Positions 38,965-48,402 of a stretch of 64,000 nucleotides of DNA are shown piece after piece. The translations under genes and the position numbers were made by a program. The notes under the pieces are model-generated. The model made no database searches. It worked only from the letters and a program-made list of their open reading frames with translations, and was not told where the DNA came from. The stretch comes from an uncultured bacterium (GTDB lineage Bacteria; Cyanobacteriota; Vampirovibrionia; Gastranaerophilales; Gastranaerophilaceae): positions 1 through 64,000 of the forward strand of contig CACWLL010000003.1 in assembly GCA_902761735.1 (NCBI GenBank), in the 5' to 3' direction. Every line of letters starts with the position of its first letter. Positions within the stretch are counted from its first letter, which is position 1.

Positions 38965-41709
38965 ATGGCTAAAATATCTATAATTGTTCCTGTATATAAT
39001 GATTGTGTTTATATAAAACGTTGTCTGGATTCATTAATTAACCAAACATATAGAGATTTAGAAATTATTGTTGTAGACGATGGTTCTACGGATAATACCC
39101 CCCAGGTTTTGGAGGAGTATGCCCAAAAAGATAATCGTATAAAAGTTATAACTCAAACTAATGCAAAGCTGGGTGCGGCAAGAAATACCGGAATGAATGT
39201 CGCCACAGGAGAGTATATTTCTTTTGTTGATAGTGACGATTGGGTTGATGATAACTATTATGAAATGTTGCATACCGCTATTACAAAAAATAATTCAGAT
39301 GTAGTTGTCTCGTCTTCAATAAGAGAAAAATCATCTACAAAATTTACATATTGTCTTAAATATGATGAAGAAAAAACTTATACAAATACAGACGATATTA
39401 TACGTGTTCTCAAAATGCCACCATATTGGTTTGTTTGGGGGAGGGTCTACAAAAGGGAATTAGTTAACGATTTGAGATTTGAAGAGGGTGTTTTTTTTGA
39501 AGATGCACCATATACTATTCGCGTCATAAACAAAATAAAAAAATTGACGGTTGTACCTGACGTAAAATACCATTATTTTTCCAATCCAAACTCTATATTA
39601 AAATCTAAAAATTATATTGCAAAAAATCTTGATAAAATTAACTCTATGTATAATACGATACGATATATAGATGAAAACAATATAAAATTTGAAGAAATCA
39701 TAATTTATAAAGACAGACATTTGCTTTATACAACAAAATATTATATCGATAAAAAAGAAATTTATTTATTCGGGATTAAAGTTTATACAAAGTATGAAGA
39801 ATTTAACAACAAAAAAGTTTTTGTAATATTTAATACTTCATGCTTTGGGGATGTGTTAGTTTGCAATACGTTATGTCAGAATATCAAAATGGCATATCCT
39901 GATTCAAAAGTAGTTTTTGTTGTTGATAAACCGTTTTATGATGTGGCTAAATGTCAAAAAGATGTTGATGATGTAATTGTATACGATAAAAAAGGTATTC
40001 ACAAAGGATTGGGCGGAATTATTAAATTTGCAAAAGATTTTCCTTACAAAAAACCGTTTGCTACTTTTAACACATACGGTAATGCCAGAAATAATGTAAT
40101 TGCAAAATTAATAGGTGCACAATATCCGATTATCGGAAAACGTGTCCGTGGAAGAAATATAACAATGCAAGAGGCACATACAGCGTTATTTAAACAATTT
40201 ACAAATAAAAACCTGCAAAATTTTCCAATCAAATGCTATGCTGACGAAAATCTTCCCGAACATTTAAAGGAATTAATGCCAAGATGGAACAGATATATTG
40301 CATTGTGCGTACTGACAAAAAACCCTCCAAAAGATATGCCGTTTATGACTGCGGTTGAATTAATTAATAAAATTAATTATTTTGGATATAAAGCCGTAAT
40401 TGTCGGTACAGGAGATAATACCGTTCAATACGCACAGGAACTTGAAAATGTCGGTTGTAAATTTATAAATCTGGTAAATAAGACATCAATACCGGAATTA
40501 GGTAGTGTATTAAAAAAATGTGAAGCATTAATCAGTGTTGACACCGGAACGATGCACTATGGTTATGCACTTGGCGTTCCGACAACTGCGGTATTCTATG
40601 AAAAAATTACCCTGCCACAGTGGGCACCAAATCCTAATATTTATAACACTGTTCTAATTAGAGAAAATCAAACCGCAGAAAATATTTTTGATAAAACTCA
40701 AAAACTTATCAAAGGAACATTATCTCAAGCAAAAAAAGAAATTGCCGTATGCTTTGGCTGCGATAATAATTATGTCCAACACATGGGAGCAACAATATCG
40801 TCAATTTTAAAAAGCAAAAAAGAAGGTGAATTTATTAAATTTTATGTTATTGACGGCGGAATATCGGCAGTAAATAAGCATAAATTATCCTATTTCGAAC
40901 AAAAGTATACCTGTAAAATTATATATATAAAACCTGATTTAGAAAAACTTAGAAATTGTAACACCTTTAAAGGCGATTATATTTCTCTTGCAACATATTA
41001 CAGACTTTTAATTCCTGAGCTAATCCCTGATGAAGATAGGGTATTATATTTAGATTGCGATATCGTTGTAAGAAAACCATTATCTGACATATTTAACAAA
41101 GAGTTTGAGAATAATTTGGTATTAGGGGTTGTAGATGTATCATTGAAAGAACATTCTGAAAGACTTAATGTTAAAAAATATGTAAATGGCGGAGTTCTAT
41201 TGCTAAATTGTAAAAAAATGAGAGAAGAAAATTCTGTAGAGAAAATTATTGATTGGATAAATAATAATCAGGAAAAAATTGAATGTCACGATCAGGACGT
41301 TATCAATGCGGTGTTTAATGGCAGAATAGAATATATAGAAAATATCTATAATGCACAGGTGAAAAAATTACACGATACAATCTTTAGCGGAATAAAAGAT
41401 CCGGCAATAATACATTTTATATCACCTAAAAAACCTTGGGTGCATTGGAAACCGTTAAATTCTACCCCATGGGCAAGAGAATATTTTAAAGCATTAGAGG
41501 ATACTCCTTGGGATAATTTTATAAAACAGTATAAGAAAAAAGCTATGTGGATGCTGCCGTTAAGGTTATTCTACCCTTATGGAATTACACGTAAAGTTCT
41601 CAGATGGATATTCTCTATAACAAATTCGCCGGATAGAAAACATAAAATACTAAGAATCCTCGGTGTAACATTCAAATTTAAAAAGAATAGAGTTATAAAT
41701 GAACAGTAA
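38965..41709 (+). CDS. Three-domain glycosyltransferase fusion (GT2-GT9-GT8)
   Basis: A 914-aa protein joining three sugar transferases. GT2, about 1-250: ISIIVPVYNDCVYIKRCLDS, VVDDGSTDNTPQ, DSDDWVDD (metal site). GT9 (ADP-heptose-transferase type), about 280-585: VIFNTSCFGDVLVCNTLCQN, ALISVDTGTMHYGYALGVPT. GT8, about 590-850: VCFGCDNNYVQHMGATISSI, VLYLDCDIVVRKPL (DxD), YVNGGVLLLNC, IIHFISPKKPWVHW. A short basic tail (HKILRILGVTFKFKKNR) follows. Each domain keeps its signature, so all three may be active in surface polysaccharide or LPS-like glycan assembly. It overlaps the next glycosyltransferase gene by 11 nt. Confidence 0.85.
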   Translation: MAKISIIVPVYNDCVYIKRCLDSLINQTYRDLEIIVVDDGSTDNTPQVLEEYAQKDNRIKVITQTNAKLGAARNTGMNVATGEYISFVDSDDWVDDNYYEMLHTAITKNNSDVVVSSSIREKSSTKFTYCLKYDEEKTYTNTDDIIRVLKMPPYWFVWGRVYKRELVNDLRFEEGVFFEDAPYTIRVINKIKKLTVVPDVKYHYFSNPNSILKSKNYIAKNLDKINSMYNTIRYIDENNIKFEEIIIYKDRHLLYTTKYYIDKKEIYLFGIKVYTKYEEFNNKKVFVIFNTSCFGDVLVCNTLCQNIKMAYPDSKVVFVVDKPFYDVAKCQKDVDDVIVYDKKGIHKGLGGIIKFAKDFPYKKPFATFNTYGNARNNVIAKLIGAQYPIIGKRVRGRNITMQEAHTALFKQFTNKNLQNFPIKCYADENLPEHLKELMPRWNRYIALCVLTKNPPKDMPFMTAVELINKINYFGYKAVIVGTGDNTVQYAQELENVGCKFINLVNKTSIPELGSVLKKCEALISVDTGTMHYGYALGVPTTAVFYEKITLPQWAPNPNIYNTVLIRENQTAENIFDKTQKLIKGTLSQAKKEIAVCFGCDNNYVQHMGATISSILKSKKEGEFIKFYVIDGGISAVNKHKLSYFEQKYTCKIIYIKPDLEKLRNCNTFKGDYISLATYYRLLIPELIPDEDRVLYLDCDIVVRKPLSDIFNKEFENNLVLGVVDVSLKEHSERLNVKKYVNGGVLLLNCKKMREENSVEKIIDWINNNQEKIECHDQDVINAVFNGRIEYIENIYNAQVKKLHDTIFSGIKDPAIIHFISPKKPWVHWKPLNSTPWAREYFKALEDTPWDNFIKQYKKKAMWMLPLRLFYPYGITRKVLRWIFSITNSPDRKHKILRILGVTFKFKKNRVINEQ

Positions 41710-42553
41710 TATAAAAATTCTTGTTGCATATCATAAAAAAGATAAATTATTTAAAAGTCATATATTATATCCAATTCATCTTGGAAGAGAAATCTCTTTT
41801 AAAAAAACAAAAGACGGCAAATTATCCGAAAAAGATTACAACTGGTTATTAAACAATATGCATGGAGATAACACCGGAGATAATATCTCAGAAAAAAATC
41901 GATTTCTCAACGAAATGACAGGTATTTATTGGGCATGGAAAAACTATGTCGAATTGGGAAATCCTGATTATATCGGATTAAATCATTACAGAAGATTTTT
42001 TAAAATAAATTATTCTAATTTAGATAAATATTTTAAAGATTACGATTTTATTAAATTGTCATCTCCTGTATTTAAAGAAGGAATCAAAGCTGAATGGGCT
42101 ACTTGTGCAAAGTTAAATAATCTTAATCCTAATGATTTTGATAATTTTTGTACGCTATATAAACATCTATATCCTGATGATTTTGATAATTTTAATAAAT
42201 ACGTAATCAATGAAAACCACGGCGGCTTAATGAATTTATTTATAATGAAAAAAGAGGATTTCTTTAGGTATTGCGAGTGGGTTTTTCCATTGTTATTTGA
42301 GATGGAAAAATCGTTTGACCAATCAAACAGGACAATAGGTATGATTGCAGAAAGACTTACGGCATACTATTTACAAAAACTTGAGGATGAAGGTAAAAAA
42401 CCGCTTTATACAAGATTAGCAGACGAACCACCAGAAATGACATTAAGATTCTTTTTATCAAGGATATTTAATATTCGAAAAAAAGAACAATCTAACGGTC
42501 ATAAACATATAAAACTTACTATTTTAGGAATAGTTTTAAATATTAAACATTAA
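41699..42553 (+). CDS. DUF4422 glycosyltransferase
   Basis: A 284-aa protein of the DUF4422 family, found in capsular and exopolysaccharide clusters and treated as a glycosyltransferase. IKILVAYHKKDKLFKSHILY, HGDNTGDNISEKNRFLNEMT, IYWAWKNYVELGNPDYIGLN and HYRRFF are family signatures. NHGGLMNLFIMKKEDFFRYC lies in the C-terminal half. The start overlaps the end of the three-domain glycosyltransferase gene by 11 nt, so the two are co-translated and likely act on one glycan. Confidence 0.85.
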   Translation: MNSNIKILVAYHKKDKLFKSHILYPIHLGREISFKKTKDGKLSEKDYNWLLNNMHGDNTGDNISEKNRFLNEMTGIYWAWKNYVELGNPDYIGLNHYRRFFKINYSNLDKYFKDYDFIKLSSPVFKEGIKAEWATCAKLNNLNPNDFDNFCTLYKHLYPDDFDNFNKYVINENHGGLMNLFIMKKEDFFRYCEWVFPLLFEMEKSFDQSNRTIGMIAERLTAYYLQKLEDEGKKPLYTRLADEPPEMTLRFFLSRIFNIRKKEQSNGHKHIKLTILGIVLNIKH

Positions 42554-42609
42554 ACCTCATAGTAAAAGTACATTGCGTAATCCTGTATTTTTGTGTATAA
42601 TGCGGTAAT

Positions 42610-43779
42610 ATGAATAACCGAATTAAACAACTGACAGGAAAAAATAAACAAGAATATGAACAAGTTGCCAAACATCTCGTAGATAATTGCGATATAGAAT
42701 TGTATAAGGAACTTGTTGAACAAGAGAATTATCTGTTTGATTTTATAAAACAAAATGTTGCAGAAAGAATTTTTAATGCATGTAATGAAACAAATTATAA
42801 AAATTTACTTGCATTTTTCAAGTATTACTCTCCTTCATATGATGATGCAATAATAGCAGCATTGGCAAAATATGCAGATGAAGATTTAACTGATGAAATT
42901 TTAGACTTATTTGAAACCGGAAATGAAGATGAAAAATGTTATTGTGCAAAATATTTTTCTTATATTCAGGATTCCCTTGCAATTGATTTATTGAGGGAAA
43001 ATTCCTATACAGAAAACGAAAGTCTTAACGCAAATTGTGCAGCAACATTAGGAATACTAAAAGATACTGATTCATATGAAAAAGCACTATCTAAACTCGA
43101 TAGTGATGATGAATTTGAACGTTTAGCAGCAGTAAAGTTTCTTGTTATATATGGCAATCAATCTGCTTTAGATAAACTGATTAACATAATGAAAACATCT
43201 TCTTTAGCTGAAAACATTGCAGGTTATATCCCGTATCTTATGGATATACCGGAAATATTGAATAAAAATTATGAAAACGGTTTATTAGTATTAAATAATA
43301 TAACAAACGGACTTGGAGAAATTCTCAGTCTGTACGAAGTAATCAATTTTCGCTTATATGATATATATGAAGATTTAATATATAATCCGATAAATTCTCA
43401 GGCTGCAGTTGTATTACTTAATGCTCAAGATAAATTTAATACCCTGACAGAAAATGATGAATATATATTTGACGAAGATAAAAATACTCAAACCGAAATT
43501 AAAGAAATTCATAAGCTTTTAAGCAAAGTTAATACAAAACAAATGAAATCTCTAATTTTAAATGAAATAAGAGAAGATAGTCCATTCGTATTTACAGCAC
43601 TTGATTATACGGATAATGCCGAAGAAGTTCAAAAACTGCTTAGATGTAACGACCAAACGTTAATATTAAAAACAGCAGAAGTTTTAAAAAAATTAGGAAC
43701 ATTTGATAATACCGCAAAAACGGTAGCATTACTAAAAATTACTGATGATAACATTAAATCAGTAATTAGAGCATTATAA
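42610..43779 (+). CDS. HEAT-repeat-like protein
   Basis: A 389-aa acidic, all-helical protein. Repeated helix pairs with the HEAT/PBS-lyase flavour are visible in the middle (SLNANCAATLGILKDTDSYE, FERLAAVKFLVIYGNQSALD) and near the C-terminus (LILKTAEVLKKLGTFDNTAK). No signal peptide and no catalytic motif. Probably a protein-binding scaffold. It follows the glycan genes after 56 nt and has a strong bidirectional terminator downstream. Confidence 0.6.
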   Translation: MNNRIKQLTGKNKQEYEQVAKHLVDNCDIELYKELVEQENYLFDFIKQNVAERIFNACNETNYKNLLAFFKYYSPSYDDAIIAALAKYADEDLTDEILDLFETGNEDEKCYCAKYFSYIQDSLAIDLLRENSYTENESLNANCAATLGILKDTDSYEKALSKLDSDDEFERLAAVKFLVIYGNQSALDKLINIMKTSSLAENIAGYIPYLMDIPEILNKNYENGLLVLNNITNGLGEILSLYEVINFRLYDIYEDLIYNPINSQAAVVLLNAQDKFNTLTENDEYIFDEDKNTQTEIKEIHKLLSKVNTKQMKSLILNEIREDSPFVFTALDYTDNAEEVQKLLRCNDQTLILKTAEVLKKLGTFDNTAKTVALLKITDDNIKSVIRAL

Positions 43780-43791
43780 ATTTGATTTAAT

Positions 43792-43823
43792 AAAAAAGGT
43801 TGACTAATTAGTCAACCTTTTTT
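43792..43823. terminator. Bidirectional terminator between convergent genes
   Basis: A perfect 32-nt palindrome whose halves are AAAAAAGGTTGACTAA and its complement. Each strand ends in TTTTTT. It separates the HEAT-like gene from the minus-strand paralogue 2, starting 4 nt beyond the latter's stop codon. Confidence 0.9.
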
Positions 43824-43827
43824 AATT

Positions 43828-45507
43828 CTATCCGGCGGCATCATATCGCATGAAGCCTTTCTTAATCTGATTTTGAATTACACTCTTTACTGTATCATAT
43901 TCCGTTGTAAGAGCAGATATTTCTGTATCAAGATTTTTCATTTTCATATCAAGAATATTTTCTTTAGAATTTATTTTTTCTTTTTCTCTGTTATATTTAG
44001 CTTCTGCTCTTGCAATAAATTGTTCATCAGCAATTTCTTTGATATAAGTATTTGTCGCATAACTTGCTTGATAATAATATTTGTCGTCAGAAATTGTAGA
44101 AATATACATACTGCCGTTTTTCATCATAGTTGCCAAGTATTCATTATCTTTAACGTTATTATTTTCAACCCATCCTTGAGTAGCGATTTGATTGAATAAA
44201 GCGTCATAGAATGATGCAACTAACATGTTATCTCCGGAAGTATCAGAACCTACAACAATGTTAAATGAAAAATCACTTCCGTTTGGAAAATCTGTTACAA
44301 AGTTAGATGTTCCTTTTTCTTTTGTAACTTTTAAATTTGTATTTGCAAGACCTTCCATATATGCTGCAAAGTACGTATAGAAGGCTCTGGTCATATTTGT
44401 GATATTCAAGTTATAACCATCGTTGTAATCATCACCGTTACTTGTATTTTTTACATAAATATAACCTACGTAATTTCGAGCTGTTCTCTCAGCATCGTTG
44501 AAAACTTTACTATCTCTATGATAATCTGATGTAAAACTATACGCCGCATTTGATAAATCAGGATGCTGATAATCGGAACTTAGGCTTATAACTTTTGCTA
44601 AGGTTTGTTGTTTAGCATATTCTAAGGCAGACTGAGCAAAACTATCATTTGGATCTAAAACAGAACTTAACGTGTAAAATAATTGATCCCAATATGAACA
44701 AGAACCAACTTTATCTACAACGCAGTTTCGTCCGCCGATTTCTTCATTGAAAATTTGGTCATGGTCCCAAGTATTACCGACTAATGCAATACCGCCATTT
44801 TCTTTCGGTGGCTCGATAATATCTTTGACACTAAAGACTGTCTTATCCATATCAACAATGCCACGACCATCACCGGCATCATATGTATAATCTCTATCGT
44901 AATTAATTAATTTTAAGTGAGAACCACCTGAATCTAAAGTTAAATCATTAAAGTCAAAAGTCGTATTATCCAAATAATTTTCCATAAATTCATTAAATGT
45001 AACTGTTTCTGTTTGGTAAGTAACAGGCATATCGCTGCCACCAAGACCAACTCCCGGATTGTATTGAACCGTTTTAACCCCGGATGCTACCGATTTTGTA
45101 ATAATACCGTTATCACATAATGCATCAATAAATCTGTTTCTTACATCAGAAGAAGGAGGACAACCTAAACCTTCTTGAGGAATACCTGCAGCCCTTGCTG
45201 CAGCAGCTAAACCTGAATCAAGAACAATTCTGCCCGAAGGGTCAGTAACCGGAGAAGGTTTATAATCATTCAATTTGGAAGGACTCATTAATAAAGCGTA
45301 CGACAATTCAGTACTCTTATCATTTGTACCATAGAAATCATATACAAGTTTGGTTTTATTTAACGCATCCTGATACTCATTGGACACAACGTTCATGTCA
45401 CGAGCAAGAGCAATTTTCTGGTGTGAAAGAGCCATTGATTGATATTCACAGTCAGATTTCCTTGCTGTAATCGTTAATAATCTCGCTTGTGATGCCGCCA
45501 AACCCAT
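43828..45507 (-). CDS. MGxAASQARLL-family protein, paralogue 2
   Basis: A 559-aa protein related to the one at 32310-33434. N-terminus GLAASQARLLTITARKSDCE, C-terminal coiled coil with NLDTEISALTTEYDTVKSVI, matching paralogue 1 (LDTEHNALQTEY). The centre is longer, Asn/Asp/Tyr-rich and unlike the paralogue. Conserved helical ends and a variable centre suggest a polymerising or secreted surface protein of flagellin-like design. That is inference. A sigma-28-like promoter sequence lies upstream (45565-45592). AAGG precedes the ATG. Confidence 0.7.
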   Translation of the reverse strand: MGLAASQARLLTITARKSDCEYQSMALSHQKIALARDMNVVSNEYQDALNKTKLVYDFYGTNDKSTELSYALLMSPSKLNDYKPSPVTDPSGRIVLDSGLAAAARAAGIPQEGLGCPPSSDVRNRFIDALCDNGIITKSVASGVKTVQYNPGVGLGGSDMPVTYQTETVTFNEFMENYLDNTTFDFNDLTLDSGGSHLKLINYDRDYTYDAGDGRGIVDMDKTVFSVKDIIEPPKENGGIALVGNTWDHDQIFNEEIGGRNCVVDKVGSCSYWDQLFYTLSSVLDPNDSFAQSALEYAKQQTLAKVISLSSDYQHPDLSNAAYSFTSDYHRDSKVFNDAERTARNYVGYIYVKNTSNGDDYNDGYNLNITNMTRAFYTYFAAYMEGLANTNLKVTKEKGTSNFVTDFPNGSDFSFNIVVGSDTSGDNMLVASFYDALFNQIATQGWVENNNVKDNEYLATMMKNGSMYISTISDDKYYYQASYATNTYIKEIADEQFIARAEAKYNREKEKINSKENILDMKMKNLDTEISALTTEYDTVKSVIQNQIKKGFMRYDAAG

Positions 45508-45564
45508 TGTTTTGACCTTATTCCTTTCGATTCTTAGTAAACATTTCCTAGTCGTTCATGCTGT

Positions 45565-45592
45565 ATAACGGCGATTTAAAACAAAAACTTTA
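45565..45592 (-). promoter_or_regulatory. Sigma-28-like promoter of paralogue 2
   Basis: Minus-strand TAAAGTTT (45585-45592), 12-nt spacer, GCCGTTAT (45565-45572; consensus GCCGATAA). The same -35 and a matching CCGT(A/T)AT core occur at nearly the same distance upstream of paralogue 1. Confidence 0.55.
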
Positions 45593-45707
45593 AACATGTT
45601 AATTTGTTTTGTTACATTTGTTTACATTTATAATTACCCATCTGGCCGGTTAAAAATTTTATACTTTTATTGAAAAATTTAATTATAAATAAAAAGGAGA
45701 TTAAAAT

Positions 45708-46169
45708 ATGTACAAAAAATTCAATGTCGCAATAATCGTGGCACTAGCTTTTGGTATCGGATATTCTGTAAATAATATTGCTATATCAGATACAAATACA
45801 ATGGTCGCGGTAGTGGATACAACAAAACTCATAACCAACTCGGCTGATGTAAAAAATTTAAAAACCGAACAACAAGAGAAGTTAAAACAAATTCAAAAGA
45901 CCTTGGAAAAAGCAAGGGAAGAAATTTCAAAAGAAACCGACCCGCAAAAAGCCGCACAACTGGAAGAAAAATACAGAGATGAAATTAACAATCAAAAAAT
46001 TGCTATGGACGAAAATTATAATAGAAAAGTAAAAGAACTTGATAACAAAATTCACCTTGCCGTAACCGAAAAAGCAAAACAATTAAATTATGATTTGATT
46101 TTACCAAAAGACATTGTATTTTGGGGTGGAACAGATATAACCTCAGAAATTGAGAAAGTAATAAAATAA
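45708..46169 (+). CDS. OmpH/Skp-family periplasmic chaperone
   Basis: A 153-aa protein with an N-terminal signal or anchor (YKKFNVAIIVALAFGIGYSV). MVAVVDTTKLITNSADVKNL is the OmpH start ('vavVD..ki...s...k'), a long charged coiled coil spans about 55-120 (KTEQQEKLKQIQKTLEKARE), and NYDLILPKDIVFWGGTDITS is the C-terminal family strand pair. Skp trimers carry unfolded outer-membrane proteins across the periplasm. A strong AAAGGAG precedes the ATG. It is convergent with ruvC. Confidence 0.85.
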   Translation: MYKKFNVAIIVALAFGIGYSVNNIAISDTNTMVAVVDTTKLITNSADVKNLKTEQQEKLKQIQKTLEKAREEISKETDPQKAAQLEEKYRDEINNQKIAMDENYNRKVKELDNKIHLAVTEKAKQLNYDLILPKDIVFWGGTDITSEIEKVIK

Positions 46170-46178
46170 ATTTGGCAT

Positions 46179-46646
46179 TTACAATTTTCTGGTGTGACAA
46201 ATTGCAATTGCAATAGAATCTACAGTATCGTCAAGTTTTGGCAAAGTATCCGTTTGCAATGTAAGTTTAACCATTTGTTCAACTTCATGTTTATCAGCTC
46301 TGCCAAAACCTGTCAAAACTTTTTTAACTTCCATCGGAGTATATTCGAAGATAGGAATATTATACTTCTCAAGTACCGTTAATATTACTCCGCGAGCATG
46401 TGCAACCGGCATTACCGTTGTTTGATTATGAACAAAAAATAATTTTTCTATAGCTGCAACATCCGGCTTTAAATTTTCAACAATCGTTATCATATCTTCG
46501 TATATTTCAAGCAACCTTGCAGATTCCCGTTCTCCCTTTTTAGTTTGAATAGAACCTGATGAAATAAGGGTACAGTTATCATTTTTATATTCTAATAATG
46601 AATATCCGACAATTGCCATGCCGGGATCAATTCCTAAGATTTTCAT
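46179..46646 (-). CDS. ruvC: Holliday junction endonuclease RuvC
   Basis: A 155-aa RNase H-fold resolvase that nicks Holliday junctions symmetrically. ILGIDPGMAIVGYS holds catalytic Asp7, VAAIEKLFFVHNQTT the catalytic Glu, and LDDTVDSIAIAICH the final two acids. TPMEVKKVLTGFGRADKHEV is the family DNA-binding region. Length is slightly short of E. coli (173). No ruvA or ruvB is adjacent. Confidence 0.95.
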   Translation of the reverse strand: MKILGIDPGMAIVGYSLLEYKNDNCTLISSGSIQTKKGERESARLLEIYEDMITIVENLKPDVAAIEKLFFVHNQTTVMPVAHARGVILTVLEKYNIPIFEYTPMEVKKVLTGFGRADKHEVEQMVKLTLQTDTLPKLDDTVDSIAIAICHTRKL

Positions 46647-46703
46647 ACAAAAATAATATCACATTAAGTAACTTATGGCAGAATTTTACATTATAAATAT
46701 AAA

Positions 46704-46731
46704 AAGAAAGTCTTGTTAATTAACAAGACTT
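46704..46731 (-). terminator. Terminator of the marR-emrAB operon
   Basis: Perfect 24-nt palindrome with halves AAGTCTTGTTAA and its complement (46708-46731). On the minus strand it is followed by TTTCTTTTT. It lies about 100 nt beyond the emrB stop codon. Confidence 0.75.
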
Positions 46732-46827
46732 ATAAATATACATTTACCCCACAACTTTTATAACACAAAACAAATTGTTTGTCAACAGATATGTTGCGTA
46801 AAAGTTTATCAGTTTTTTAGCAATTTT

Positions 46828-48387
46828 TTATGCTTTTTTTCGTTTATCAAGCAAGAGCAAAAGCGGAATAATTATTAAACACATAAGACCAAATATTCTA
46901 AACGCATCCATAAATGCCCATAAAGTTGATTGTTTTACCAACTGAGCATACAAAGAATATTGTGCCATATGTGCAGCAACAGAGTGCGAAGTATACTGCG
47001 ATAATACCCCCGCAGCAGCCTGCATTCTTTCAATATAAACCGGATTTAAATCATTTAATTTTCCTACCATCATAAATTGATGTACTTGTGCAAAACGAGT
47101 AAGCATGGTTGCAACAAGAGATGTTCCTATAGCTCCGCCTATATTTTTTAACAAATTCTGTATACCTGAAGCATTTGTCATTTGCTGATTTGATATCGTA
47201 TCCAAAGAAAGGTTTATTATAGGAACCATTGATAACCCTAAACCAAATCCCATAAAGTAATTTGGTATCATGATATTTATATTTGCTATTTGAAGATTTA
47301 AAAATCCGAAAAACAGACCGGCACCACCCAAGAAACATAATCCCAATGCAACCAATATTCGCTTATCAACCTTATCAGCAATAAATGCACAAATTATAGT
47401 CGCTGTAAAACTTCCTAATCCGCGCGGCATCATAGACCGTCCGCTTAAAAATGCAGTATACCCCATAAGACTTTGCAAAAATTGAGGTAAAATTGCAATT
47501 GAAGCATACAACACTGCCTGCATAACTACTTGTATAAAAGTACCGATAATAAAATTTTTATCTTTAAATACACTTAAGTCAAGTAATGTATTTTTTCTTT
47601 TCCATTGAGATATAAAAAAACACACCATTGCTAACATTGAAACAGTAAAAATCCATCTTATCCAACTTGCATTAAACCAATCGGCGTTGTTACCTTTATC
47701 AAAAAACACCTGTAAACTGCACAGCCAAATTATAAGAAGAAAAAATCCTAACCCGTCTAATTTTACTCCTTTTTGTCGATGAGAATAAGGCGGATTATAA
47801 AGTAATTTTGATGCAATCACAGCCGCTATACATCCCAATGGAACATTTATAAAAAATATCCAAGGCCATGTCCAGTTATCTGTAATCCAACCGCCCAACA
47901 CAGGACCTATAATTGGTGCAATAATAACTCCCATTCCAAAAATTGCCATCGCAGTACCTCTGCGATTTTTAGGAAAACTTTCCATCATTATTGCTTGAGA
48001 TAACGGAACAATACCGCCCCCGCCTGCACCTTGTAAAATACGGAAAAATACCATCTGACCTAAATTTTGCGCCATACCACATAATAATGAAGCAACCGTA
48101 AATAACAGAATACTTATAACATAGAAATTTTTTCTTCCGAAAAATTTGCTAAAAAAATCAACTGATGGAATAACAATACCGCTTGCAATTAAGTAACTTG
48201 TCAAAATCCACATAGACTCATCTCTTGTGGCAGAAAAACTACCTGCCATATGAGGCAACGCAACATTTGCAATAGTTCCGTCTAATACGAATACTATTAC
48301 GGCTATTAAAACCGGAATATTGCATAACCATGGATTTTCCGGAAGATATTTTTCCTCATCAATTATTTCTGTAGTTTGTGCTGACAT
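46828..48387 (-). CDS. emrB: EmrB/QacA-type MFS multidrug transporter
   Basis: A 519-aa DHA2-family proton antiporter with 14 predicted transmembrane helices. VLDGTIANVALPHMAGSF is the motif D region of the first helix, and PIIGPVLGGWITDNWTWPWI is motif C, the antiporter signature. FFINVPLG follows. Pumps of this type export hydrophobic drugs and work with an EmrA adaptor and a TolC channel, both encoded next to it. The gene starts 15 nt after emrA. Confidence 0.92.
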   Translation of the reverse strand: MSAQTTEIIDEEKYLPENPWLCNIPVLIAVIVFVLDGTIANVALPHMAGSFSATRDESMWILTSYLIASGIVIPSVDFFSKFFGRKNFYVISILLFTVASLLCGMAQNLGQMVFFRILQGAGGGGIVPLSQAIMMESFPKNRRGTAMAIFGMGVIIAPIIGPVLGGWITDNWTWPWIFFINVPLGCIAAVIASKLLYNPPYSHRQKGVKLDGLGFFLLIIWLCSLQVFFDKGNNADWFNASWIRWIFTVSMLAMVCFFISQWKRKNTLLDLSVFKDKNFIIGTFIQVVMQAVLYASIAILPQFLQSLMGYTAFLSGRSMMPRGLGSFTATIICAFIADKVDKRILVALGLCFLGGAGLFFGFLNLQIANINIMIPNYFMGFGLGLSMVPIINLSLDTISNQQMTNASGIQNLLKNIGGAIGTSLVATMLTRFAQVHQFMMVGKLNDLNPVYIERMQAAAGVLSQYTSHSVAAHMAQYSLYAQLVKQSTLWAFMDAFRIFGLMCLIIIPLLLLLDKRKKA

Positions 48388-48402
48388 TTTCGGTTATTTT
48401 TC

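Noticed and set aside
46003-46382. Small frames overlapping the ompH/ruvC junction
   Set aside because: Both are antisense to well-identified genes and lack any recognisable domain.
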